Below, one piece after another: positions 10,941 to 22,635 of a stretch of DNA of 64,000 nucleotides. The position numbers and the translations under genes were made by a program. The stretch spans positions 1 to 64,000 of the forward strand of contig JAKZAN010000122.1 of assembly GCA_023053545.1 (NCBI GenBank). Reading direction: 5' to 3'. Source of the stretch: Lepidurus packardi. Taxonomy: Eukaryota; Arthropoda; Branchiopoda; Notostraca; Triopsidae. The notes beneath the pieces were generated by a model. It saw only the letters and a program-made list of their open reading frames with translations, ran no database searches and had not been told where the DNA came from. Every line of letters starts with the position of its first letter. Within the stretch, counting starts at the first letter, position 1.

Positions 10941-11341
10941 AGTTTGGGAGGCTGGAGTAAGGGGATGGGTTGTTTTATATATAAATTTATAGTTTGGGAG
11001 TATTTAGAGGTCATGCGAAAACCCCATCCGAATTAGTGGGTCGCGTCGCACTGGTACTATTATTTTCTAGCATCCGAAACAGTCTTCTGCCGTCCATAGG
11101 CATCCCTAAGTTTGGTCCAGAGAATCCTGACAGCCTTTACTGCATGTGTGGTCAAGAAAGCCAGAGTCGCCATTGATGCCCTCCCGCCACAAGGTTTGGC
11201 ATTGATAATATAGCAAAATAGTTGTAGTCCATTTTCCTGAACTTTGGGAAGCCATTCTTTATATGCATTATTCATAATCTTTTGTCCTATAATATATTTC
11301 GAGTATTTACCCTTCTCTCCTTATAAGTCTTCTTCTCTTCC
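10941..11341. promoter_or_regulatory. Divergent promoter region
   Basis: The 401 bp separates the minus-strand TBC gene and the plus-strand coiled-coil gene. A TTTTATATATAAATTTA stretch at about 10973-10989 is the likely TATA-type element for the TBC gene, and an A/T-rich TATAATATATTT segment near 11289-11300 may serve the other. A minus-strand open frame at 11060-11275 is present but unconvincing. Confidence 0.45.
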
Positions 11342-12518
11342 ATGAGGACTACTGATCGAAGTCCCAGTGTACTCAAGAGCCAGTTTTACAGTAGAACCTC
11401 CCACCCCCCTCTTCCCTACAAGACTCCCATCCTACATCTCAATATTGACAAAGGCCCCGATCAGAAGTCCCTAACTCACATGAATTTAAGCCGTGTTTCT
11501 TCTGCCAGTGCCTTAGCTCCCAAGCAAAATAACTTGATGCCTAGAAACTCGCGTACTTCGATGAATACATCCACGTCGCGAATACTAAATGACCTCAACG
11601 ACACTAGGCACTTCCTGGATGCCGGCAACGACCCCGCTCTGCATCACTCAGACCTGGTCAAGAAACTATTTTATGAGAAAAAGAACCTGGAAAGTCAGCT
11701 TGCTTCGGTAGAGTAGTTCAGGCAAAACTCCAGCAAGATCTACTATAAGCTTAAGGCGACTCGAGGAGTACTTCAAAAAGACGAAGGATATGCAGCGCAC
11801 ATTCAGATACAGCAAAGTATCTGAGGCTGAAATCATGTAGATAGAATCACTCCTCAACGCATAGCACGAGCCGAAAATGCCGCAAAACTAGTCACGCTAA
11901 ATAGCGCAACAAGTCACGAAGCCGCAGCTCCTCCTCAGGGCCAATAGTCGCAGCTCTGAAAACAATCCTGCCAAGATCATCATAAGTACCCCCATCAAAA
12001 GGGTAAACTCCTTCCAGTCTGAGGCAAACAAAAATACATGCTATGGATTTTTCTCCAAAGTTGATTCTGCCATGGCAACCGAAGACACAAAGTATGAGGA
12101 GAAGGAAAGGATGCAGACCCAAGAGAGCCAGGGCAATGTAACCTAGATTTTCTTGGCAAGTGGCGATACTCAGAAAGAGATCGACTTGCTCTCGGAAAAC
12201 TGTACTTTGGAACCCTGCAGAAAGGATATGCAAGGTTCGAATAGGGGTCCTTTAAACGAAAATATGACATCAATGAGGACCCTCGTTCCACCAGGCTAAG
12301 ACAGCTAAAGCAAAATCATAGAGTCAAACCAAAATAGAATTGGCATTCCAGTAGCATAGCGTTAATCCCCAGCAGTGAAGAACTGCGAGTATGGAAAATT
12401 AAAGCGGCTCGAACACTAGAATACTAAGCTCAAATCAATAGTGACTAAGCTCTCTGGCATGGTAGATAAGAATGTGTTCAGACAGATTCTGTCCCAGATC
12501 AAGGATCCCAGCTCTTGA
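11342..12518 (+). CDS. Hypothetical coiled-coil protein, about 391 aa, one apparent +1 frameshift
   Basis: From ATG 11342 the frame is coding-like through a Ser/Asn-rich head and into a charged helix. The reading then has to skip one base at about 11755 (TTAAGGCG) to continue a coiled coil and reach TGA 12516. Downstream the sequence is rich in Glu from TAA and TAG and ends with a short coiled coil. A 58 nt intron could also repair the frame but would delete the helix. No known domain. The indel may be an assembly error or a real lesion. Confidence 0.65.
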
Positions 12519-12606
12519 TCCCTCACTACTTTTGCTGATCTTTATACTTTACTCCTGAATATAAGTTTTCCATGCTTAATTTAGAGAAAAAGGTGTATCA
12601 TTAGAG

Positions 12607-13083
12607 TCATTATTTTTTGTCCTTTGGCAACATTGCCTGAGCAGGCTGAGAAGACTCAGACTGCTTCTCCAAAAGCGCCTTCTCGTAGTTTATGCCCTCG
12701 ATCGTGTTGGCATATAGGAATTTAAACTTTTCTCGCAGCTTCAGACTATCGGTGTTCTCATCAATCTTTGCGAATTCATCAAGGTCATTCCTCAACGATA
12801 TGCCCGAGTTGATAAGGCAGGCGAGAGGAATACTAATCATCATGACCCTTTTGAACATACCTTCAGGACGGACCATGTAGTATAGATTGGTGAGGCCGGG
12901 CATGAGTATAAGCATCAGAGATGCCATATTAGATCTGCTAAAGGCGGGATTAAGGATGTTGCGATGGTAGATGTTGATCATCTCGCGGTAGGACATTTGT
13001 GATGTCTTGTAACGAGTGACGAACTATTTAATTTCCTAGAGTTCTTCTTGTTCTTTGGGAGAAGGAGTCGGCTCTTGGGACAT
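12607..13083 (-). CDS. Small predicted membrane protein, 158 aa
   Basis: Open frame from ATG 13083 to TGA 12607-12609, immediately after a terminal TAA read as Glu. The N-terminus is acidic and Pro/Ser-rich. Two hydrophobic stretches, around residues 57-76 (many Met, Leu and Ile) and 85-103 (ending in CLINSG), could be membrane segments. A charged helix follows and the tail is Lys-rich. No family recognised; the size and pattern would fit a small mitochondrial or endomembrane protein. It converges with the coiled-coil gene to its left over 88 bp. Confidence 0.7.
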
Positions 13084-13201
13084 CTCAGGAGAAGGCGTAA
13101 TTAGTGTTTTGGAGATGGTGAACTACTAGTGAAATTAGAGCCAAAATATAAAAGCCCTAAAGCTATGAAAATAAATCAGGATTCAAGGGAGTGACAATCC
13201 T

Positions 13202-15551
13202 TCAGAAGTCGGTGTCCCAGTTTTCGGTCGAATGCAGAGATCCGAAGCTTTTAGCCTCCTCCTACTTTCTGAGCTCTTAGATTACTTCCAACATCGGAAC
13301 GTCCATGCTGAACTGCGTCGACGGCACGCTAAACTTGTACTTAGTGATCAACTGCGACTTCTCAGTCCTGTGCAGCAGGTTCGACCATTTTGTCTTCTAG
13401 AAGAATTTGTGCTGCTTCAAGTGCGCGAAGTTCATACCGAGTCGTGCCTCTGGGATCTTGTTCAGAAGTTGCCTGAGCAGATCCTTCCCCGCACTATCTT
13501 TATAGAAGTAGGGGATATCCAGGGGTGAAGAGATTATCACTTGATAAATCTCATAAGGATCATCAAGCTCCTCACCAAATGGTAAGTTTCCCGATATTAG
13601 CTCGTAAAAAAGAACTCCGATAGACCATAAGTCGGCGTATGTCGTGTAGCCCTTACCATTGATGATTTATGGGGCCATATAGTGTGGAGTTCCTATCATG
13701 GTGAAGGTGCGATAGCCCATGGACTCCTACAACACCTTGGCTGTTCCCATATCAACGATGTGCGCATAACCCTGGGTATCGATGATGACATTTTCTGGTT
13801 TGAAATCTCTGTAGACAATGTTGTGACCGTGGAAGTATTCGCAGCAAAGCACAAGCAGCGCTATGTAGAATCGGGACATTTGAGCATTGAAGATACCGAT
13901 TTTCTTGCTGATGTAGAAGAGCTCCATGCCTTCAATATATTCTTCGAGTAGGTAGAGGAATAAGTCATCCTTGAATGTCCTGTAGCACTTCGTGATGAAT
14001 GGGAAGTTGACGATCTCCATGACTCTCCTTTCTTCCTGCACGGTCTCCTCCAAGTGTTGTTCCTCGATTTTGGCCTTGCTGATGACTTTGAGTGCAAACA
14101 GCTTATTCTTTGGACTGGTGACCAAGTACACTTTGCCATATTGACCTTTGCCCAGATTAAACCGACACTGCAGATTCTCAAGTGTGAGATCGTCCACTCC
14201 CATTTAGGCAGATTGTTTTGAGATGAATTTGGGTTTGTCCTTCTAAAGTAGTATTTGGGACAGCTCCGAGAAAAGAATAGCGCAACACATGATCTAGCTC
14301 GTCCCTTTGTCCGGTATGCTGATATCTTCCTAGACTCTACGATTTCGGAAGTACTCGTAGCCCATTATGAACCCTGGCTCCAGTTCTTTCTTCATGGACT
14401 GCTTCACAGGCAGACATACATAGAATTGCAGTGCTTGCTCGCCTTTTCGATACAAATGGTCCCCTGGTTTCATCTTCTGGGTAATCGAATTGGCTAGCAA
14501 AATCTACACGTCTTCTTAAGTCAACTCTTGCTCATGCAATGACTGGCTGTTACTCAGAATTTACTTGAATATGTTATAGTAGACCACACTTGTGAGCTTG
14601 TCGCCCAGGACCTGTTTCACTACGCTCATGTTGCAGCTCAGACATTTCACATCCGTCTTGGCAATGGCTGTTTCAGTCCTTCTCTCGCCCTCTCCGAACA
14701 CAGCCTCTTTGCCAAAAGTGCCTCCAGAAGTGATGTTTTTGTAGCCGATCTGTACCTCCCCTTGGATTAGGAAAAATAGCAGATAGGCTTGTTCTCCCTT
14801 TTGGTAGATTTTGGCTCCTGCTTTGTATTCGAGAGGGAGGAGGTTGCTGGCTATGGAACTCTTTTGCCTCGTGTTGAGGGATCTCAGAAATGGAGCCGTC
14901 TGGAGATAAGTCATATTCTTATTGAAGTTATTGTTGATCATTTCTTCAATACACTTCTTGAGCTTCATTCCGCTGATAAACCAAAGTCTACAAGTCTCTG
15001 TAGCCCTCACACTTAGTGTCCGCTTCCGATTGTAGATGATTCCCAACTACCCAAAGCAATCACCTCTTCGATATTCCTTTTTTGTCACACCATTAACTTC
15101 GGCTATTAGGACTCCGGATTAAACCACATAGAATCCTTTGGGTTAGGTTCCTTCAGAGTACAGGTAGACTCCTGGCTTGACAAGGCAACATTTCATGGTC
15201 TGAACTATTATTTGCCTCTCTGAAAGCGAGAATTGTGAAAATAGGTAGTGTGTTTGAAGTATACTATCAACCCAGTCCGCTGTCTGTGCACCCATGAGTT
15301 CGGGTAGGATCTCTAGGTTTTCTGAGCTTAAGACCATGTTCTACTCGATTTTCAGAGAGAGACTTAGAAGATACGATTTTCATCCTCCGAATGTTAGAAA
15401 TAGACTTTCGGGAAGAAAAGCCTGGGATAACCTTGACAGTTTCGTGGTGCCAGGGTTGTCCAAACTAAGGGACTTCGGGGAGTTAGGATACTTTGCTTTG
15501 AGAAGAAGGTGGAGAGGGATGCACCTGTATTTTGGGTATCTTGTTGCCCAT
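13202..15551 (-). CDS. cGMP-dependent-type protein kinase (PKG), about 771 aa
   Basis: Begins MGN, a possible myristoylation start as in other alveolate PKGs. A 34 nt intron (15341-15374) joins the N-terminal exon to the rest. Cyclic-nucleotide-binding modules follow. The first has a textbook cassette FGELGIIY with downstream Arg, whose invariant Glu is TAG at 15047-15049. The second has FGKEAVFGEGERR. A third is degenerate. The kinase domain starts at about 455: GKGQYGKVY, ALKVISK, YRDFKPEN at about 569, DMG instead of DFG at about 589, then GTPHYMAPE with Glu as TAA at 13667-13669. An AGC-type C-terminal extension ends at TGA 13202. PKGs transduce cGMP signals to motility and secretion in ciliates. 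cGMP rather than cAMP preference is inferred from architecture. Confidence 0.9.
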
Positions 15552-15781
15552 GTCGGAATAGTGGAGATTGGGGAGGATCGAGTCGAGTGTGGATGAGACT
15601 GCAGGTTTGTGGTGTTAGGGTAAAGATGGGCTGTTGCGAGGTACAGAAATGAGGAGAGAGTATGTTTGAGATATCTTAGGTTTGGAAGGTATTGTGATAA
15701 AGGTTGTAAGTAGTTTAAAGACTCTGGAAAATTCGGATTCAGGTCTACTATAAACCCGTCATGAATATTATAAAGACGATT

Positions 15782-17933
15782 TCACCAAATATATTACGGA
15801 TGCCAACGTGTCCGGCTAACGCCTATTATTTTATCAATACCTGTTAACTTAGAATAAATTATCGGGGACAACAATCCTTATAGTTAAATTAGAACAACCC
15901 TCACAATGCTTTGCTCGGTTTGTATCTTAGATTCCGCCTCTTCCCCGTTCACGTTCGCCCTCAGAACCTGAAGGTTGCTGTCTCCTACGCTCCCTTAAGT
16001 GTAAACCTTCTCCCTTCGTGGCTTTTCCTGCCTCGTTAATGCCTATATTGACTTCTTTAGCTCCTCAATCTCTTCGAATTCCTGCCTCTAAATCGATTTC
16101 CTAATCTCCCCCAGCTCAGGCTGAACCTCCCTCTCCATCGATTTCTTTAAAGACGAGTTATTGCTCCTAATGCGTCCTCTCAGCCGGAACTGAGTGCCTG
16201 GACTTTGCAGTTGAAAGCGTCGAGCAGGTTAAGGTTAGTTCGGCGAGAGACTTGTATATTCTTCTAGAAGGAGTACTCTCCGCCTACTTCCGGCCTGAAT
16301 ATGCTCCTGTTGAGGAGTATCCAGACCGTCTTTTTCGCTACTACTCCGCTTCTTTATGGAGTAGCGGTGGGGTGCGACGATGACACAATGGCTCCGGAAC
16401 TCCTATAACATGTGTAACGAAAGTACTTCGGACCTAATGAGTTCTTCTAACAACTTCTTCAAGTCCTTGATGCTTACGTCCTGATTCGGAAGGAGTGATA
16501 CTAGGTATTGGTTGTCATGCTTCCTGCCCAGAAAAATCCCAAGATCTTAGATCATCCTTACAGCTTGTGACTTGGCTAGGAGGATGGAGCCGACAGGACT
16601 CAGAAAGATTGATGAAACTCTGATTATTCTTCTTACGATAGTGTTCGAAAAGCTCCCGAGTGACTCGGTTTAGGGCGAGGGAATGCGAGTCGTCCAAAGC
16701 AACAGTTTCAAACTCAGATTTATCAGATATTTTGCCTGATTACCGAAAATTGTTTTGTGCAGAATCCAGAATTCTCCGATATTATTGGCGGAATACTTTC
16801 AGTATTTTTTCGATCTGTGAGGTCTAACTCGTTACGGATGGATCGCTTTGGTCTGCCTCTCGTTAAAGGTACTGCTTCCGTTGCATCAGATCCTGCACAG
16901 TCCGACCCACGATGTCTTGCACCGTGCGGTAAGCATTGCAGGTCTGGACCACGACGTCTTCAACCTCAGGATAATTGGTTTGAATGTAAACGTTGGCGAG
17001 ATTCTTCCTGCGCTAGCTCTGCAATGTTAGTTCAAGGGAATAGTTTTCCCAAAACCGTAGAATGGCTGGAATTTCTTGGACATAGATGTATTTAGGGTCG
17101 TCAGAATCCCTGAGAGAAACCCTCGAAGTTAGCCTGTAGGCCTTGATCATTTCAAGAAAAAGGGTAAAGCTGTTGATCTTGTCGAAAAAAAGGTTATGCG
17201 TCGGCATCCGAATCGTAGAGGTAGTAGTCTGCCAAAATTTATCTGAAGAGCTGGTTGAGGTCATAGTCAGTCACGCGTTGGAGGTCAGATACTACCTCCA
17301 TATACTCAGCGATATCTTCGCGCTTGAGCCGCAATACTTATTCGAACAGCTAGTTGCGAAAGGGTGTTTCTTCGTCAAAGGATTAGGAGTGTGCTCTTTT
17401 CAGGATATCGTTGGGGACAAGCGAAGCGAGCCACTATTCGAAGAGCATGCAGAAGCTTTCATATTTAAGGTATCTAAAGAATATGGACGAGCGAGATTCT
17501 AGTTTGGGGAAGGTGATGGATGATACGAAAAGGATGGTCAAAGATAGTATCAGAAGGATTAATAAGGCTAAATGGAGTTAAGGGAAAGAGGTGTCTGATC
17601 CAGGGCAAACTAATATTGAATTGTCCCTGGCAGATGTTAAGGATGCTTGATTTCAATGCAGCACAGAGTTGAACTTGAGGGTTATTACTTGAGGTTCACT
17701 TCAATGGGGATGTTGGACTCCACCTCCAGGTACTTGTGGAACTACCACACTTCTTCGCCTTACACTATCTTGCTGAGTTTCACAAATATTTATTTGAGGT
17801 ATGCAGCGGTGTCGACTGTCAATTTGCGGGACTTGGAAATGTCGGAGTGGAATATTTGCTAGATGTCGTGGGCGTGCTGCTCGAACTGGTGTCTGATTCG
17901 ATGGTAAGGCTGAGGGAGAGTGGGTCCGGTCAT
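15782..17933 (-). CDS. Hypothetical large protein, several short introns, one apparent frameshift
   Basis: Not recognised. Coding-like sequence runs from ATG 17933 to TGA 15782, but in several frames. I infer introns at 17499-17526 (28 nt), 16713-16743 (31 nt) and about 16576-16636 (61 nt), with another near 17600-17690. A one-base excess in a seven-base homopolymer at 17185-17191 must also be ignored. The product would be roughly 600-690 residues: an N-terminal helical region, a middle globular part with many aromatic residues, and a C-terminal acidic coiled coil. The last 40 codons before the stop may already be non-coding. The exon structure is my best eye-made model and needs transcript evidence. 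Confidence 0.5.
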
Positions 17934-18321
17934 TATCCAGTTTCAGAAGAGGAGGAGGGAGGGAGAGTCGATTGGGGCGAGGCCTGTACTATGAAATATA
18001 CGTCGATGTATAATTATAAAGAGTGAGTGGTAGAGTTTCAAGAGGAATAACTTGTGATTTTTGTGTAGTTTACTCATTCTGGCTACCTCCACTCCAGTCA
18101 CAAGCTCAGAAACACAAATAACAACAAACTCAGCCTCCCACTGCTCCATTTTTTAATTTGACTTCTTATTTTAATGCCTACCAGGCTTCCTCCCTTTACT
18201 ATCTCTAAAAACCATCACCCACTTTCCCACAATATCCACTTTCCTTTGATCCTTGCCCTCTCATTCACATCCCTAATAATGAGCTCAACCTTAATAAATC
18301 ACTACTATACCTCCACCCAGC
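17934..18321. promoter_or_regulatory. Divergent promoter region upstream of Vps34
   Basis: A 388 bp region between divergent genes. It is pyrimidine- and A/T-rich on the plus strand near 18150-18320, as seen before most plus-strand starts here. No gene is supported. Confidence 0.45.
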
Positions 18322-20907
18322 ATGTGGGGCAAAATCGAATACTACCGTCTCCCAGACCTAGACGACATCGATGTCATGTTCACCATCAAGCGTCTCATTG
18401 ACGAGAATAAAACCCTCGCAGAATACTCCCACCCTGACTTTCAGAACTAAATCATGTTCAGCTGCCAGTTGTTTGTCAACGGTGCTGGCGTTCACCCTAT
18501 CCGCAGGACCCGTTTCACTAAAAAACTCCTGTACGACGAAGGGATTGTCTTCAACTGCAAATACCGTGACCTCTCCTACGATGCAATCATCGCCATCAAT
18601 ATCTGGTCCACTGGTAAATCCTACGATGAAGAAAACCCTCTCGCCAGCACAGTCATCAGTCTTTTCGACCAGAACCTGCGGCTGCGTGCAGGCAAATACC
18701 ATATGATGCTTTGGCCGGACCAGCTCGCCGACACTTCGCAAGACTCTTCGACGCCAGGCATCACGCACGACAAAAATATCAATGAGCTGAACTATATCAC
18801 AGATCGAGTGGAGATGTATTAGCGCAACACGCGTACTAACAATCGAAGCGAATAAGCTCTGAAGGTCAAACTGTTATACACCTACAAGCTGATTCCTTCA
18901 GCATTCCTCGAAGTGTAGCTACCGACCTTCAACTACCCAGTTTACTTTGAAGACCAGAAATACCAAAGCACTGCAGAAAACAAAACAGCAGTCCCCCAGG
19001 AGAGCAGCTCCTCGAGTTCCAAGAAAAGGGACGACTTCAATGAGGCTATTCTTTTCTGGGACACCGATTACGAGTCCAAAATGTCAGATCCTCTGGAGTA
19101 ACAATTCTTTAGCTTCTACAGACAGGCAGGCGGCCAGAATTCCATTGATATCCACCCAACCAAAGAATAAATGGCTACCATGGACCAAATCGCTTCCCGC
19201 ACCTACCGGCAATAGCTTAAGCCTAACGAAAAACTCCTTTTCTTCAAGTACCGCTACAATCTAATCAACTCAAGCAAGCACCTGCTTTGCTTCCTGGAGT
19301 CAGTCCAATGGAATAATCAATGGTAGGAGCAATAGAGCTTGTCGCTCCTCTCCAAATGGTCCAAAATGGACTTGGAAGATGCCCTGTACATTTTATCCAG
19401 TGCTTTCTGCGCCAATGCTTATTACAATAAAGGCACTGCTAAGCCATCCAATGCGATGCGTCAAGTGCGCCAGTACGCAGTCAATGTCATATCCGAAATG
19501 ACAAACAAGTAGATGGTTGAAATTATGCTGCAGCTGGTACAAGCCTTGAGGTATGAGCCATAGAACGATAGTGCCTTGGCCAGTCTCTTGTAATAAAAAT
19601 CATGCGTCGACAGGTAGATCTGTGCTCTGTACTATTGGTACCTCCGGACTGAGACTTTTAGTCTGCCGGCCAACTCACAAAGCAAGTCGGGGTCTATCCA
19701 TGACAATGTCTGTGCCATGTACAAGACACGATTCCATCATTGCCAGGAAGCTCTTGCTAGCCGCAATCCTTCGTTTTACTCTAATATAATGTAACAATCT
19801 ACCTTAGTAGAACAGCTAAAAACAATGGCTAAACACGTGAAGTCTCTTAAAAAGGATCTTTCAGAGAAGAAGGAAGAAATGCGGCGAAGACTGCTCGATA
19901 TCAACTGGGCCAGCTTCGACAACCTCGAGTTCCCGATGAATGTGAACCACAGACTCATAGCTCCTATCAAACAAGAGTCTACTATTTTCTCGAGTGCCAT
20001 GATTCCTTTCAAGCTAACATTCGAGACCAAACTGGACACAGGAGCCCCCAGTAAACTAGACTTTATATACAAATGTGGCGATGACCTCAGGCAGGACCAG
20101 TTAATCCTCCAAATGTTCTCGCTCATGGACTCCCTACTCAAAGGGGTGAACCAGGACTACAAACTCATCCCATATAAGGCACTCGCTTGCAGCAAAGAAG
20201 ATGGCTTCGTCGAGTTTGTACCGAGAACAATGACCATCCAATAAATCATCTACGAGAAAAAGACCTCTTTGGGATAACACCTAGCCCGACTTCCACTAAA
20301 CCCCAAATGTTCCGTTTATCTGGATCTTCTGCGAAAGACCAACCCATCAGCCACTATTGATGACGTCCCAGAGTCCTTCGTCCATTAAAATCAAGGGAAG
20401 GTTGCAAAAATCATTATGGAGAACTACACTCTGAGCTGCGCTGGCTATTGCGCCATTACCTACTTCTTCGGAATTGGAGATCGGCATCTGGAGAATCTTC
20501 TACTCAATGATGTGGGGAAAATTTTCCATATAGATTTCGGCTATATACTCGGACGAGACCCTAAACCATATCCCCCTCTGATAAAGCTAAATAAGGAGAT
20601 GGCGTTAGCGATGGGCGGCATCGACAGCGACAACTTTAAACTCTTTAAGTCAAAATGTTTAGAAGCCTACTTGTACCTGCGCAGGTACTCCAAACTTATC
20701 ATCAACCTGTTCCTACTGATGATGGACTCGGGCATTAAGGATCTAAGACCTGAGACCATGAACTTCCTGGCTGACAAGTTTTGCCCAAGTCTTAATGATG
20801 AGGAGGCGGAGAAGAGATTCTTGCTGATTTTGGAGGGGGAGTTGTCGAGCATCTTCCCGGGGTTCAACGACGCGATCCACGTGATAGCCTCGAGTCTGCG
20901 TAAGTGA
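18322..20907 (+). CDS. VPS34: Class III phosphatidylinositol 3-kinase, Vps34, 861 aa
   Basis: One uninterrupted frame from ATG 18322 to TGA 20905, with about 20 Glu encoded by TAA or TAG. Order: N-terminal C2 domain (about residues 1-200), helical PIK domain (about 270-480), and kinase domain from about 560. The kinase has YKCGDDLRQDQLILQ, catalytic GIGDRHLEN near 716-724 and HIDFGYILGRDPKP near 737. The C-terminal helix ends in ASSLRK. Vps34 makes PI3P on endosomes and autophagosomes with Vps15, and directs food-vacuole and endosomal traffic. Length matches the family (about 850-890). No intron is present despite 2.6 kb. Confidence 0.96.
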
Positions 20908-21298
20908 GTGGATACAATTTTATTGTGCATTTAAGATTGAATTTGGTGTCGAATGGAAGAAAACCACGGAAGGAGGGTGTTAATTAGGAAGTTATAATCA
21001 GGTATTCGCTGGGGCTGGGCGTAGAAAACGATGGATATTTGGGGAACAGTTTTATGTAATTAGCCGTAAGAGCCATGTTGGACATGATTCTTCGCAAGTA
21101 AATTTTATTAAGGTACTATTTAAAGGCACTCTGCATAGTTATCGTACTTGTGTTCAGTTATACTTTGCAAAATATCAATGAACTCTCCACAACAACTTGA
21201 TACCCCAACCCCCCTCTATATGTTCGGCCTATCTCCACTTATTTATATAACTAAACATTTTACTATACATCACATACTCATCAACACAACCACCCCTC
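20908..21298. other. Intergenic spacer
   Basis: A 391 bp spacer holding the 3' end of Vps34 and an A/T- and pyrimidine-rich promoter for the next gene. I see no gene in it. Confidence 0.5.
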
Positions 21299-21601
21299 AT
21301 GACTAGTCTAGACTCTTCCTTTTCTGCTCTCCGCCCAGACTCCATCAAGTCTGACCCTGAAACCGACATTGACGACTCCGACAAGACAATCTCCCAAAAC
21401 TAAGACCTCTACACCAAGATTCTCAGCTGGTTCCAGGAGAAAAACATCCAACGAGGCTAGCCAGAAAGCATCGAGGAGGAGTGGCTTAAAGCTAAGAAGG
21501 CACGAGTTCAAGTGGAGATCAAAGCGTCACTTCTGAGGCCGATGGGTGTAGGAATGCTTTCGTCTAGCTTGTTGAGCCGTAGAAAACAGTCATCACAATG
21601 A
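21299..21601 (+). CDS. Hypothetical small acidic protein, 100 aa
   Basis: ATG 21299 to TGA 21599. The N-terminal 40 residues are Asp/Ser-rich, then an amphipathic helix with a KILSWFQEKN motif and EEEW, then basic and Leu/Ser-rich. C-ending codon bias supports coding in the first half. Past the TGA the same frame stays open without another TGA to the next gene (168 codons). Its first 50 codons look coding-like, so the TGA could lie in an unrecognised intron or be an error. No family recognised. Confidence 0.55.
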
Positions 21602-22105
21602 AGAACCAGAAAGAGTGATGAGAGTAATTTAGATGTTGAGGTTGGCTCGACGGATAGACACGGAGTGAAGGGCTGTAGAGGATTCCTGGGCCTGCCAGCG
21701 CAGAGGTTGATGATACTGAATTTGGTGTTTGATATGAAAGGGGTATTCTAATTTTTTATTGTCTAAAATATCTAAAAAATTCAAGATGAGAATAGGAGTT
21801 CTGAACTGACGGGGAATGCTTTAATTGAGTGGACTGGGCCATTTGGAGACCCTAATACTCCAAGAGATAGCATCAGTCGCATATTATGGTTCTTTGCCCT
21901 ACGGATTCTCCCGCCTCTGAATTCCTGGTTTCCAAGTCAAAAACTAAGACTCCGATGGCATTTACTCATTCTTGATTTTAAATCCAAAATCCATGAATAT
22001 AGGATCGAACCCTATGCTAGTAACTTCTAAGACTAGCTCAGGGGTGCCTTACACTCATTATCAACTTATAGTTTAATTATAATCAACCCATATAATAATA
22101 GTACC
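21602..22105. other. Spacer with in-frame open extension
   Basis: The first 150 bases read as a plausible peptide continuing the upstream gene past its TGA. The remainder is A/T-rich and looks like a promoter before 22106. Confidence 0.4.
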
Positions 22106-22502
22106 ATGAACCACATCGCCAGAACCCTCAGGTCCCTCACCCACATAACCAAACAAAACTTCCACTTTCCCGAGGCCACCAGCACCATCCACTCTAAGCC
22201 CGGACTCACTGCCAAGCGTCTCATCAACTGTGTCAGCCAGCGCCTCAACAAGATCGACCCCGACAGATGGAATGTAATTTCCTCACATCAATACACCGCC
22301 TGTTCACACCCTTCAGGGAGTACCTATTAGCTTCAACACTCACTGGCGCGACGAAGGAGGCATGTCTGATATCGAGACCTGCATCCACGTGCATGACGCC
22401 ATCGAGCGAGAGTTCGGAATCGAGATCAAGGACAGATGCGTGCTGATCACCGACATGGAGACAGGCTACCACATCGTCACACAACACCACGACTCTATCT
22501 GA
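22106..22502 (+). CDS. Mitochondrial acyl-carrier-protein-like protein, 117 aa, Ser site missing
   Basis: Exons 22106-22273 and 22317-22502 flank a 43 nt intron with GTAATT and CTTCAG ends. The first 20 residues are basic and hydroxylated, like a mitochondrial presequence. The C-terminal half aligns by eye with ACP/NDUFAB1: an Asp-Glu-Gly turn, then a helix ending AIEREFGIEIKD and a DMETGYHIV segment. The phosphopantetheine-accepting DSL motif is replaced (DIE in my alignment), so it may be a structural ACP-like subunit, as found in some respiratory complexes, rather than an acyl carrier. Length fits ACPs with presequence. The assignment rests on one diagnostic helix. Confidence 0.6.
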
Positions 22503-22635
22503 TGCATGTTGTTTTTAGAAGCTCGCATTTGCAGATCCAAATGAATAACAACGAATACCCCTATAATAAAACAGTACTACTCAGAACTAAAGTATATTAA
22601 CGCAGTCGAAAAATGCTGGACCTCGTCCCATCGCT

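Noticed and set aside
11060..11275. 71-codon minus-strand frame in the divergent promoter
   Set aside because: Weak codon bias, no intron joining it to the TBC gene, and a TATA-like box lies between it and that gene.
21599..21601. Selenocysteine at the in-frame TGA
   Set aside because: No recognisable selenoprotein family and no SECIS element I could pick out by eye; downstream frame could be open by chance (about 7 percent for this length).
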